Shown here: one piece after another, positions 1 to 11,185 of the stretch | Numbering within the stretch: position 1 is the stretch's first letter | Layout of the letters: each line of letters begins with the position of its first letter | NCBI GenBank assembly: GCA_003614735.1 | Contig: KZ992436.1 | Location: forward strand, 321 to 64,320 | Length of the DNA: 64,000 bases | Origin: Thamnocephalis sphaerospora | Taxonomy: Eukaryota; Zoopagomycota; Zoopagomycetes; Zoopagales; Sigmoideomycetaceae | Reading direction: 5' to 3' | Program-made: the position numbers and the translations under genes | The notes under the pieces: model-generated | The model's database searches: none | Seen by the model: only the letters and a program-made list of their open reading frames with translations | What the model was told of the DNA's origin: nothing

Positions 1-541
1 CGTAATATAGGCACATAGGAAATGCAGCTGGGTGTGAGCGAAACAGCGGGCGTTGCTAACGTGTGTGTTTGAGGTGCCACAGCCGCCACCAGTGCTGAAG
101 GCGTCGGGCAATCTTTCGGAGCGCGAGTTTGTCGAAACAGAGGTTATCAGTAAGTGAACGTGTCGACACAGTCAACCAACGTCCGCCGTGCTGATCGCTC
201 CGTACACGCGTGCTATGTCCTGGGCAGAGCTCCTAATCCAATCCTACTTCAACATTGTGCGGCGCACCTTGGCTGACATGGTGCCCAAGGCCATCATGCT
301 CAATCTGGTGGCGTTTGCCAAGGAATCGATGCAAAAGGAGCTTTTGCAGGAGCTCTACAAGTCAGATGTGCTTGACGAGCTGCTGCAAGAGAGCGATATC
401 ACGGTGCAGCGGCGGAGCGAATGCAAGAAGATGATTGACGCGCTACAGCGCGCTGACGAGGCAAGTGTGGGCTGTGTTGTGTAGCCTCAGTATGTGAGTC
501 GCAGTAGCTAACGCCTTGCGTAGATTGTTTCGGCGGTGTAA
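1..541 (+). CDS. VPS1: Vps1 dynamin-like GTPase, C-terminal GED end (partial)
   Basis: Only the 3' end of the gene is present. Exons 74-147, 228-460 and 524-541 encode the GTPase effector domain, which folds back on the dynamin G domain and stalk to drive assembly and GTP hydrolysis in vacuolar, endosomal and peroxisomal membrane scission. The segments LIQSYFNIVRRTLAD and DITVQRRSECKKMIDAL match the Vps1 GED more closely than Dnm1. The last intron (461-523) starts with GC rather than GT; removing it gives the natural Vps1 ending IVSAV and a stop at 539-541. The sequence before base 74 is an intron plus an exon I could not frame with confidence. A 297-base stretch without a gene separates this end from the convergent SGT2 stop. 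Confidence 0.9.
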
Positions 542-838
542 GCAGCCCGGCAGATCGCGGGCGTCGATGGCAGTTTGCTTGCGTGACTTGAAGTTGCACT
601 CTGCAGTGTTATCCTGTTCATTAAACAGACGATTGTGTCTAGCTGTCGGCGCTGAACGTGTCTGTGCCATGGATGCCAATAATCGCACACAAAAAAGACC
701 GAACGCCGGCGTGTACATCGAGGAACCATGTTATGTTTACTGCTATAAACCAGAAGATACCCTGCACACCAGCAGATCCGGGCAGCCCGCCTATTGTCCA
801 TTACCATTGCCGCCCGAGCCGCCCGAGCCGCCCATGAA

Positions 839-2485
839 CTACCGCGCCCTGCATGCACACAGGTCAGACATGCTCTTGTTAGCATTACCATGGTCTCGCC
901 GACCGGATGCGACACACTCACATGTTCATCAGCTCCGGGTTATTCATCAGTGCGCTCATATCCGGCATGCCGCCGCTGCCGCCGCTGCCACCTGCTCCGC
1001 CCATCATCTGCTGAGCCCTAGAAGCGATCATCGTAAGCACGCGTGCTCCAAGCCGACTGCGCTAGCAGGTCAACACCTACATTTGCATCATCTGCGGATT
1101 CTGCATCATCCGCATGGCCATGTCGCGCATCGCCGGGTTGGAGAGCAGACTGCCAATGTCCGGCATACCGCCAGCACCAAAGTTTGGCATACCACCAGCA
1201 CCAAAGTCTGGCATTCCTCGGTCAGTCGTCTCGACCGAAGAGCTGCCTGCGTCAGCCGAGGGCGACGTGGCTGCTAGCTTCTTCTTGGCCGTCTCCAACG
1301 ACACTTGCATGTTACTGTTGGTCGGGTCAAGCTCCAGACCACGCTTGTACGCATCAGCCGCCTCCTGGTACTGCCCCAAGCTAAAGTATGCATGGCTATG
1401 CAAGCGCGGAATAGAGTACGCCCGCATTAGGTCGCCGTGGCCACGGGTGTCGCACTCCAACTCACCCCAGGCGGCTGTATGCCTTGCTGTAGTTTGGATC
1501 GACCTTGGCTGCGGTTTTGGCGTCATCGACTGCCTTCTGGTGCTCACCGGCTTGGCTGTATGCGGCAGCACTGTAGCGAGCAATGGTGGATATGCGCATG
1601 TACCCGCCATTAGCTATGTCTAGACAACGGGGAACTGTCGGTCGCCTGCATACCGGTTGGAGTAGTAGACAGCGTTTTCGGAATTAATGTTGATCGCCTC
1701 GGTATACAGACGAATCGCGTTGATGTAATCCCTGGCAGTCATCTTCTGATTGCCTGCACAAAACACTTGCTGTGTAAGCCCTTTGCTATGCCGCATGCTG
1801 CATCACCGTGCCAATACCTTGCGTCTTGAGGTCCTCGGCCTTCTCGATATCTTCCTTGGAAATCTCCTTCTGCAGTGTCGATCACATCCACCACGGGTCA
1901 GTCGCCACATCTGAAGCACGATGCAATCCGCCGCATACCTTGGACGGCGACGCTGTCGCTGCTGCTATAGAGACCAAAGTGTAATTTTCCAGCAGTTGCA
2001 GTTATACACTAGTTAGATGCACGTGCAATCGTAAAAACACTTTGCCAATGCGGTTACCCTACAACATATCCGCCGTACGCAAGCGCCATCGTTAGTACAT
2101 CTCCACGCAGCAGCATCAGCGCTCACTGCCACATACTTTACGACGCTGCTGCGTACGAATAAAGACATCAAAGATGTTGGTAAGCGATGCCGGCTTGATG
2201 GAGAAGTCGCGCTGGTGATCTGGATTTTGAGGATCAACGTCGAACGCATCACCAATGCACTGCGTGGCAACTACGGCATAAAGCGAGGTGGTGAGCCGAG
2301 TACGCGATAGTTGCGCCTGCAGCTCGTCGATAGAACCAGCTCATGCCCTGCGCTGCCCTACGCTACATGCGCTAGTACACACCTTCGATGGACTCCTTGT
2401 CCGTGTCCTTTAGAGTGCCATCCTTGGTGCATTCGTCCAGAAATTCCAAGATCGCATATGCCAGTAGGCGCTTCTTGTCTGCCAT
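839..2485 (-). CDS. SGT2: Sgt2/SGTA TPR co-chaperone
   Basis: Sgt2/SGTA is the small glutamine-rich TPR protein that passes tail-anchored membrane proteins to the Get/TRC pathway and links them to Hsp70/Hsp90. The start at 2485 gives MADKKRLLAYAILEFLDE, very close to the SGTA N-terminal dimerisation domain. TPR repeats follow (KMTARDYINAIRLYTEAI, then AYFSLGQYQEAADAYKRGL). The C-terminal part is rich in Met, Gln and Gly, with repeats of GGMPxFGA and NPxM motifs, and ends at about NPELMNMAR. The model needs about seven short introns. Its start faces INTS2 across 266 bases. Family identity is secure; exact exon joins in the TPR region are approximate. Confidence 0.88.
1147..1218 (-). repeat. 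Short tandem repeat coding GGMPxFGA in SGT2
   Basis: About two and a half copies of a roughly 24-base unit encode GGMPDFGA, GGMPNFGA and GGMPDIG in the C-terminal region of the Sgt2 homologue. Low-complexity Gly/Met repeats are typical of this end of the family. Confidence 0.7.
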
Positions 2486-2751
2486 TGCTGTGCGTGCGTG
2501 TTTGTGCGTGCGTTTGCGGGTGTGTATCCAAGTCTGGCGTGCGAACCAACAATGAGGTGGCAGAGGTGGTAAAGGAAGCGTCTGGAAGCTTAGGGAAGCG
2601 GCACTGTGTTGGCGCCAGGCTAGTCGACGTCAGTTGACGCATGTACACTTGTAAATAGCAAGTTGAAGTAGACGCGCGCACCTTTTCCTAGCACAAAGAC
2701 AGTCGTCCCTACCAGTAGCCAAACATCACGCTTCACGCGACCAGCAGCGCA

Positions 2752-5700
2752 ATGGAGACAGAGGCGCTGGCTGGTGCTCCGGCATCGGAAACGGAGCCTG
2801 CATTCCACGCGCTCTTGGACCAACTGCAGCCCTGGATGGACGTGGCGCAGCTGCCTACTCAGCGAGAATCTCTGAGGTACGCGCGAGGCATAGGACGCGC
2901 ACCGTGGATGATAGCAGCGGGCAGTTGACACGGAATACCTTCACTTAGTGCTGCACTGGTGCAGCTGTGTACTGCACAGGCAGAGCTGGTACCGCTGGTG
3001 CGGACGACGCTAAGGGACTTGGCTATTCTGCCCGAGGTTTACCTAAGCGTGTCGGATAGCGAGTACGAGGACGAGGTGCGTAGATGGCGCAAATACGCGA
3101 CTGGCCACTGTCGTTGCTCACAATTGCAGCGAACAGCTGTTTGCGCTGAGTGCCATGTTTCCTTCTAGGCTGGCTGATGCGATGAATGCATCTTCGCGGA
3201 GGGAGGAACTGAAGCAGCTTTGCACGGAACGACTACGCGACGTGCTGTTTGCAAGCCAGGTAGGCCAGAAAGCACATTGGCCATGCGCTGTAGATACCAC
3301 CGGGCCAACAGCCGCTCTCGTGCTAATCGCGGCGCAGATGCCAGCAGGACATATGCACGAATTTTCTTGGCTAAGGCTGGTATGTGTGCTACGTGGGCTA
3401 TTCCAGGAGCAGCTACTGGAGAATGAAGTAAAGCATCTGCTGGACATTGCGGCACATGGCTGGTCGGAAAGGTAGGTGGGCAGATAGACACGCTGCATGG
3501 GTATGCTTTCTAACTGCCGCTATCGGTAATTATGGTGACTTTCGCTAGCTTTGAAAATCTTGCCATGTGCGCGCTAATACTCAATGCTGAACAACTTGTG
3601 GCGATCGACGAGGTACACCGTAGTTTACGCGCTCACCCAGCATATGCTGCTTGTCTAACTGCGGTGGTATCTGTCTGGCAGAACAAGTGCCGCCAGGCGT
3701 ATGCGTGGATCAAGTCAGCTGGACGCAGCGGAGTGGCTATGGCACTGGCGGCGCGGTACACCGGTGCCAGTCTGGATTTTGTATGCGGCATTGTACGCAA
3801 GACACTTAATCTGCCGGTGATTCTTGGTAGGCAAAATTGATATGGCATCTGCTTTGTACGGCTAACACGTACATGACATCAGAAAAAAAAGACTTTATGG
3901 CCTTTGGAATGCTGATTGGCGGCGGCGGCGGCGGCGGCGACATGCCATTCTCTCCTGATGATTTGCGCAAGCTGACGATTGTTGTGTGCAAAGATGTAAG
4001 ACACGCAAGATGCCTCGACAAGCTTCATCTAACTTTTATGGTGGCGTCGGTTGGATGCAGGCAAACAGCGAGAGTATGATGCGGGCCGATGAGTCGATTC
4101 TCGATACGATTGAGGCTGGTCGGCTGGAAGATGGCGCGTATGCTGAAGCAGTGGATGGGTACATTTGCATGCGGCTACAGCATCACAGCGGGCGGATACC
4201 CGTTTCTCTCGTTGCTCTGCTGCGCCGATACTCCAGGTAACGGTTTTGCATGATTTATAAGTTTACCGTGACTAACTCGTACCCGACTACAGTGTCCGAG
4301 CCATCAGCAGCGTACCCGCCTTTTTGCCCAGTCTGATCGAGAACGGCGACTCGAGCGCAAGTGTGCAGGCACTTCTTGCCATTCTTTTGCTTCTTCTTGT
4401 TTTAGAAGCTGCAGAGAAACGCAGACAGTTTGAAGCACTTTACGACGGCGGTAATTACATTGCTGTGTGCGCCACCCGACGCACTCCATCTTACTGGCGC
4501 GTATGTCTGGTAGTGCACCTTTTGGAAAAAGTGGATGCTATCCGCTGGCTGACCGCTATTTGCCGCGAACACGAGCGGTTTGGCCCCGCCGTACCACCGT
4601 TTGTCGCGCTCATATTTGTATATGCGCCCGAGCTGACTACAATCAGTCGGATCCTGCTGGCGCATGACCAAGCGGCCTGGCAAGTAGCATATACTGTTAA
4701 TGGCCCTAGCTAGGATGGCGGCTGACGTGGAGACCGCTCACTCTAGGAGCGGCCTGGAACAGAGCGCCGATGGAGGAAAACGCACTAGCGTGACAGATCC
4801 TCGCCATGGCCTGCTTGCATTCCGCAGTCGAGTGATACACGATCTAGAGGGCCACCCGTATCTGTACGTTGGCGCGAGTAATGTTGCTCAAGGTTTTGCT
4901 GACGCCATCTTATCATTGCGCGCAGTGATGCATCGCTGTTGCAGATTCACCTTTTGTATGAGCCGCTACTGCAGCAAATTACCGATGCCGGAGAATTGGA
5001 GATTTATCTACAGGTGCGATAGCAGATGCCGCTCCGAGTCTGTGCCATAAGACCGCTGACTGTATTGCTCTACAGGATCTCTACCTGCTTCTTTTACGGT
5101 CACAGCGTGCAATGCGCATGCTGCACGCATTACGCGCAGATCCAGACCAGGCAAGCCGTAACGCGCCTGTTGAAACCACATTATGCTAGCTAACCCATTT
5201 AGTGTTCATCATTAGCGCACCATGGACAGTTTTGCTCTGCTGCAAGAGGTGTGCATTGTTCGAGCATGCCTCGACTATGCTAAAAACGCAGATACAGGTA
5301 TGCTATATTGCTGGCACGACATTCGTACGTGAGCACTAAGCGTCTGGTACTATGTAGCGTGCCATGTTCCGCTCTTTGGCTTTTTGAACGACTTTTTAGT
5401 GGACCGTCAAGCAGTGCTGAAAGTGCTCCACTGGCAAGGCTATGATGCCGACTTGATCGATCTACTCATTGACCGTCTGCCTGTCATGCGTAAGTAGCGA
5501 CCGGATCATGCGATCTATGAGGCTGGCCATTTGCTAAGCAGGACGCCATGTTACGTAGGGAGGTGCTATGCGTTCCTGGCCGATCTCCTGGATCGTCCGG
5601 ATCCGACAGATGAACAGCGCCGCTTTGCCACACGCTTGGCAACCTGTCTGCTGCGTCGTATGCCACCGACAAAAAGGTAATGTTTAACGAGCTTACGGTT

Positions 5701-5876
5701 GGTAGCTTGCTTGCACTCATGCCGCGCAAATCTGATGGCGCATGTACTACAGCACACCTGTAGAGATCATTCAAAAGCGCATTGCAGACCTGCAAGCGTC
5801 ACCGCACACAGACGCCGCAAAGACAAAAGCGATGCTGCCGACAAATATTTCGATAGACGTGATGGATATCAGTTGA
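2752..5876 (+). CDS. INTS2: Integrator complex subunit 2 (INTS2) homologue
   Basis: The protein is all-helical, about 750-800 residues, built from roughly a dozen exons; the start at 2752 reads METEALAGAPASETEP. The clearest match is near the C-terminus: LKVLHWQGYDADLIDLLID and then LPVM align with human INTS2 KLVHFQGYPCELLPL and then IPSM. Just upstream, FALLQEVCIVRACLDYA matches NLREVQCLICCLLHQM. More N-terminal exons fit the HEAT-like body in order, and the end TPVEIIQKRIADLQ corresponds to human DPIITRLQQIK. INTS2 is a scaffold subunit of Integrator, which cleaves snRNA 3' ends and terminates paused RNA polymerase II. A seven-glycine run sits mid-protein (GGC repeat, about 3919-3939). It is shorter than the human protein (about 1200 residues). 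Identity rests on remembered human sequence, not a search. Confidence 0.78.
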
Positions 5877-5972
5877 GTTGCGCGGTATCTCAATAGATCA
5901 CGCTGTAAGAAAGAGGACCGGTCAACAATGTGCATACTTTTATTACGTCGGCTCGCACTCCTGAAACCGATA

Positions 5973-7422
5973 CTATAGGCCCAGCATGCTGAACTGGCTG
6001 GCGTACTGCATTGGCCGGACATTTGGGTGTGGCTGGCAAGTCGTACAGTGGAAAAGCGCAATGCGTTATGCACAGCTGCGCGTTGCCCATACCATTGTGA
6101 CTTACCACCGCATCAAAAGTGTGGTAGGAGAGCTGCATATCGTCCGTCACGTCAATGTATGCGCCCTTGTTGCCCATTTGATCGCAGTAGTTTGGCGCGG
6201 AAAACACCGTGACACATTTGCCGTTGTGCTCAATCACGTAACCATTGTCCTTGACTTCATGGCTGCGAATAAGCATGTCTATGTGATCGTATTCGCAAAT
6301 GTATCAGCGTGCTGCCATCTCTCATCGACGCCACGCAAGTCACTCACCCAAGTTGTTAAGTTCCAGGAACTTTTCAGTGACATCGGGGCCAAACTGCAGG
6401 CCAACACCGCGCTTGCTCGGTGAACGGCCTGGCTGCGGCTGCGGATCTGCCCAGAGCAGCTCGACCATGAGGCCTGAATGTACACACAGCGTCAGCTTAT
6501 GCAATTGCTTGCGATCGCTTCCTTCGTCGCTTGCCTTCGGAGCCTGGCTGGCAGAAGCGGTTGATTTTGCGAATGTCGTCGAGCGTCACGTCGTCGCGCG
6601 AAAACAAACCGCCATGCACCACGAGAATCTTTTTTTGCACAACATGCGCAAGCGGTAGTGCCTCGAATGTTTCACAGAAGAGTTTGTACATGGTTTCCGA
6701 AAATCTGATCGATCCGCGCGTTAGTGGCGGTCACACTACGGTACACAGCACTCAGTACACAATTTGGCACTCACTTGGACTTTGCCTCGCCTTCGAAGCC
6801 GTACATCCTATTCATGTCCTTGGTCTCGTGGTTGCCACGCGTCAGGAAGAAGCCGTTGGGATAGAGCCACTTGTAGGCAAACAGCAGCAAAACAACCTCA
6901 ATACTGAAGCTGCCACGATCGACAAAGTCACCGTTAAACAAATACCGGTGCTGAGACGAAGGCCAGCCGGCTGTTTCAAAGATATTGATCAGATCGTAAA
7001 ACTGGCCTGTTATCGTGCAACAGTCTGTTAATTTCAGGCACCAGCAGGCGCGACCATCTGTGCTTACCGTGCACATCGCCGCAGATCGTAAGGCTGTGCT
7101 CCTTGGGAATCTCAACGTCAATCAGCGACTCCTGCTTCAGGAAGAACTCTCGGACAGCCAGTACAATCTAAAGCACGGTGCCACGTGCAGTAGTATATGT
7201 TAGACATGTCGACGTTGTGTCGCTTTTTCGGGCTATCTGCGCACCTGGTAGGCATATTTACGGTGAATCTTCTTTTGATCACGGAACCGCTCCACCATCT
7301 GCTTGACAAACTCCTCGTCAATCTGACCGTCCTTGATGTGCGGGCCGTCATACGCATCCTCCACCGCTTTAGCGAGCAATGTTAGCGTGAGTAATGTGAA
7401 TGATAGCGCCAGCATTGCATAG

Positions 7423-7457
<35 letters not shown>

Positions 7458-8310
7458 TCGAGTCCACGTCCAAATTATCAGCTACGCTGTGCACGGTGTC
7501 GTCCACCTAAATAGCGCAAGGTTAGTATCGCCACTAGCACACATCAAACACGTCGGCGTCTACACACGCGTACACACCTCAATGGCTTTCTCAAACTCGA
7601 TGCGCCGGACCACCTTTTCACACTCTGTGCACTTGAGACGCGCATCCCTGTCTGCCGGCATCCGCTTTACAACCTGCAGCGCAAGCACGGCCGTTAGCCA
7701 AAAGATGGCGCGCGAATCGACATGTCAGCGCAACCCACCGCGCGGAAATCTTTGAGTGCCTCCTTGAACTTGAGCAGTGCCATGTTGGCTGTACCGCGGC
7801 GGTAATACGCCTGGATATGCGCACCACCACATGAGACACAACAGGCTGGCAGACACACCTGATACCGCTAGTTGCCCACCTTGATGAACGCCGGGTCCAG
7901 TTCAATCGCTTTCTCCGCATCCCTGCATCAAGAGATACAGCCAGCGGTAAGAAACACGCCATCAGATTGCCACAGACTCTACGCATAGACTTACGCAATG
8001 GCATAGCCAAACGCCTCCGTTTTGATGTGTGCGAAAGCACGGTTTGAGTAGTAGGCCGGCACCGTGGGGTTCAGCTCAATCGCCTCGTCATACTTGACAA
8101 CTGCATCTCTGTACTTTTTCTCTGTCGCGCCACGTCTGTGAGCTGAATGTCCGTGCCTGGGCCAATGTTCACAGGGTGCCATCGCATGCTCGGCCACCTA
8201 CGCTGGAAAAGCTTGTTGGCCTCGTTCTTGACTGCCTCGGCGCGCTCGCGCTGCGCATCGCTAACGACCACTGGCGCGCCTGCTGGAACAGACGGAATAT
8301 CGGCAGGCAT
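5973..8310 (-). CDS. PPT1: Serine/threonine protein phosphatase 5 (PP5/Ppt1)
   Basis: The order is three N-terminal TPRs ([39 protein letters not shown]), a linker, then a PPP catalytic domain. Metal-binding and catalytic motifs are intact: GDVHG, GDFVDRG, RGNHE, then HGGLFS and the later SAPNYCD. TPRs bind the C-terminus of Hsp90 and relieve autoinhibition of the phosphatase. The C-terminus, [17 protein letters not shown], matches the PP5 autoinhibitory tail. There are about ten introns, one of which carries an AC microsatellite. The start at 8310 gives [13 protein letters not shown] and leads directly into the first TPR. Ppt1 dephosphorylates Hsp90 and its clients. Confidence 0.95.
7424..7454. 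repeat. AC dinucleotide microsatellite in a PPT1 intron
   Basis: About 15 perfect CA units lie inside an intron of the PPT1 gene between the TPR and phosphatase-coding exons. It is likely length-variable and has no coding role. Confidence 0.9.
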
Positions 8311-8477
8311 ACTGAATCACGGACGATGCTAGCGGAATTCAACTGCAAAATAGGCTGGGGCCGCAGTGGAAACGCGAGAGACGGTGGAGGGGCGGGAGCA
8401 GAGGAACAAACAAACGAGCCATTCTGATTAAAACGCCGCATTTTCTCCTAATGTGTGCGCGCGTGTATTGGACAACA

Positions 8478-10018
8478 TTAAGCGGACTGAATACGCCGGA
8501 TATCTTCCTCGGCCTCTTCGATGGCACGCAGCAGCTCTCCGTGCTCGGCTGCAACAGTTTGATACTCGGATCCAGCGCTCTGATATTCGTGCAGTTTAGC
8601 TAGACACTCGGCCAGCTCGCGCTCCGCTGCAGCTTGGTCTGCAACAAGCAGTTCTCTGCGTATCCCGTGTAAGCAGACTGGTACAGGTCGCACTGCAAAG
8701 CCAATGCATACCTGATCTTTCTCAGCGCGTCAGGTGCTCTCCCTGAATAGATGGTGCGCTGAATTTCGGCATGTAGTACGCTAGCCGGCGACAAACAAAG
8801 GTTAGCAAAGCAATGAAAAGTGCACCGCCCAACCATGCACGCACGCACGCTAGCTTTAGGCGGGTGCTATCGACCACGCCGCCAAAATAGTCGGAAAACA
8901 CACTGACAGTCTGGCTGTCCTCTGGGTCGGCCAGCAATGTAATAAGTAGGTCCAGCGTGTCGTGCTCCACCTGCAAGTACGCAAACGTCTCCGCTTGAAG
9001 CCGAGCATCCAGCTCATCGCACTCTTGATCTAGCCTATCAAGAGCATCCACGCTCCGGTCAAGGTTATTGGCCAGCAGTGTTGCTTCGCGCGTCGATAGC
9101 GGCTCTTGAAAACGCCGCAGATCTATGGCAGTAGGGGCATCTACATGAATTGTATTTTCAGCATTGGCACCCGCTCTCTTGTCCTCTTCTGCTGGGTCGA
9201 CGCTAAAGATGTTTGCAGTGTGCATCGCACGTGCCAGTGCTTGCGTTACTTCGTCTAGCCGTCGTTCAATACGATCTTCTAGCTCAATGTGCGCCTCCTG
9301 TATCGTGCATAGCAAGGCTTAGCCGGCCAGATTGACGCATCGCCAAACCGACGCACCCGTACCTTGGTCAGCTGCACGCTGCGCCGATCATCCCCGGCCA
9401 GACGATCCGATGGCAGCACTCCAAGTGGCGTTACATATCTTTTTCCGGTTTGATTGTCCTCGGCAGCGTTCTCTGTTGCCAACCAATAATCACTACACTG
9501 TACCGTCATCATATTCTATCCACAAACGAACAAGTATGCATCAGAGCCTGCTGCCATGGCTTTATCCCCAGCACAGGTCCACATACGTACCTGGCGTACA
9601 ATCTCTGGCCATCCAGTGCTGCCGCTGCGCCATCCCACTTCAGGTGCCAAGACTATCACTTCCGACAGTGCATCGTATATCAGTTTGACGACGTAGTATG
9701 CGCGACGTGTTTCCGCAAGATCCAGCGCACGGCCCTGAGCAGCATCCTACGCGGCAGCATATGCGTCTTTTGTCAGTTGGTCGCTTGGCTCAAAGTCAGG
9801 CAGGGAATGCGCACCGGGTTTGCAGGCCGAACGTCCAAATGCCGTCGCGAACCGTAAGGTGTTAGGCAGCGTGATTGCAGGTCGGCCAGAAGACGAGCAA
9901 TCGCATTGCTCCTGTCCGCGTCCACTTCGCCAGCTTGTTCCCTCTGACTTTCTAGCTGGTGCTGGCTAGCGTCCAAATGAGAGCGCTGAATGTCAGCGCA
10001 ATCGTCGTGACCATCCAT
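8478..10018 (-). CDS. HAUS4-like augmin subunit
   Basis: Six exons give a protein of about 400 residues that is mostly coiled coil after an N-terminal region of about 120 residues. The last two exons align without gaps to the end of human HAUS4: RKIRELLVADQ against RLIRDRLEGAI, and KLHEYQSAGSEYQ against VLNSYEVLGEEFD. The preceding exon VLHAEIQRTIYS corresponds to MILKLRMEELKILS. An upstream segment, YYVVKLIYDALSEVI, resembles the conserved HAUS4 motif around EILHRVIQELLVDYY. In animals, plants and some filamentous fungi, augmin recruits gamma-tubulin to existing microtubules. The start at 10018 (MDGHDDCADIQRSH) is the first in-frame Met; a further upstream exon cannot be excluded. Another coiled-coil family is possible but fits less well. 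Confidence 0.65.
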
Positions 10019-10685
10019 GCCAAAGTAACAAAGAAGAGATGTTTGTTTATCAACACCGTACCGACACCCAGCAGCCTACGCTGCTCAGTATTCTGCGACT
10101 GCTTTTTGATCAAAGACCACGTATTAATTCCACTATTTCACCTGTAATGCATTGTCTTTAACGTGAATGCATCCTATGCTGCCGTTCTGGCAGTAGTTTA
10201 TCTACTGCAGCGCAGCATACATTGACAGGCTGGTGACACGTTTGCTGAACTAAAAGTTCCGGATTGGCATTGTGCAAGCTACAATGTCGCGTTATCGCCG
10301 CCGGTAAAGACGCTGCCCAAGGCTACAAAAGCCACCATGCATAGTTGCACAGTCAAACGAGCGGTGGCACTACCGGTGGTAGCAGATGTGCAAGCGATAT
10401 TGAACGCGTCAAATTCTGGTACATCAAGCTATAGACTGCTTATCGTGTGGCATGTGGAGTTGTTTAACTTTTGGCCTTGGTCTACTCATTGCATTACCGT
10501 GCAACCAATTCGGCGCGCAGTCTTGACACCCTTCATGCCTATACACCAATCCAATTTTGAAAAATGCACGGCTTTGGATCTCGCACAACATCAAGCTATC
10601 AAACGATCGCACACAAGCGGGCTTATTCCTCTTAGCGCGCCAACGTATGCATAAACAGCCTCCAGAGAGTAGTTGCGTTGTCCAA
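10019..10685. other. Region without a supported gene between HAUS4-like and NDUFB9
   Basis: This 667-base stretch is the 3' side of NDUFB9 and the upstream side of the HAUS4-like gene. A 105-codon plus-strand frame (10337-10654) has no recognisable domain. A short minus-strand frame near 10270-10330 contains a hydrophobic patch but no clear gene structure. I see nothing I would annotate. Confidence 0.5.
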
Positions 10686-11185
10686 TCAGTTGAATTTGTA
10701 CTGGAGCTTGCCATACTACGGACGCCCAAAGCAGCGTTAGAGTGACGGCTCCCCACAGAAAGTGGGTCGTTAGTGTACCTACCGACGGGTGCGGCGCGCG
10801 CTCCCACTTGCTGCTCTCCGGTGCAAGCGGGTCTATTATTACGATATGCACAAGTTAGCCACAGCGCCAGTCGACGCCCTTCTGACCTCTGTTCGCCGCC
10901 AGCGTCTGCCCCGTCACTACGCAGCCACGCGTGCACCTCTAGTACGCTCAGCAACTGACATTTGTACGGATCCGGGTGGGCATACTCTGCGAGCTCACGC
11001 TCCGCGGCATCGCACAGCTGCTGAGCCTCGCGCAGACTGGCCACGTGGCGGTTGGCCTCAAAGCGGTCGCGGATGCGGAGTGCCTCCGGGCGCCATGTCT
11101 CGCGCGTCATGCACCAGTCGAGCGAGGTCTGCAGCGCACGGCGGTAGATACTGCGCACGCGCGCAACATGGGCGGCCTGGGACAT
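10686..11185 (-). CDS. NADH dehydrogenase 1 beta subcomplex subunit 9 (B22, LYR family)
   Basis: Three exons give a protein of about 101 residues. MSQAAHVARVRSIYRRAL carries the LYR-type start, with RSIYRRAL occupying the position of the LYR triad, and DRFEANRHVASLREAQQL continues the LYR fold. HPDPYKYPLAPESSKWERA matches the conserved HPxPY segment of NDUFB9. After the second intron the protein ends in YGKLQYKFN and a TGA stop (10686-10688). NDUFB9 is an accessory subunit of mitochondrial complex I on the matrix side, bound with the acyl carrier protein. Its presence means the organism keeps proton-pumping complex I. The first intron uses donor GTCAGT, chosen because it preserves the HPDPYKYP reading. 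Confidence 0.85.

Noticed and set aside
2752-5876. NELF-B and CNOT11 as alternative identities for the helical protein
   Set aside because: Loose similarity in single helices only; the C-terminal block HWQGY...LPVM and the exon order fit INTS2 much better.
10424-10685. C-terminal extension of the 253-codon NDUFB9 frame
   Set aside because: It reads through two introns; splicing gives a normal-length NDUFB9 ending at 10686.
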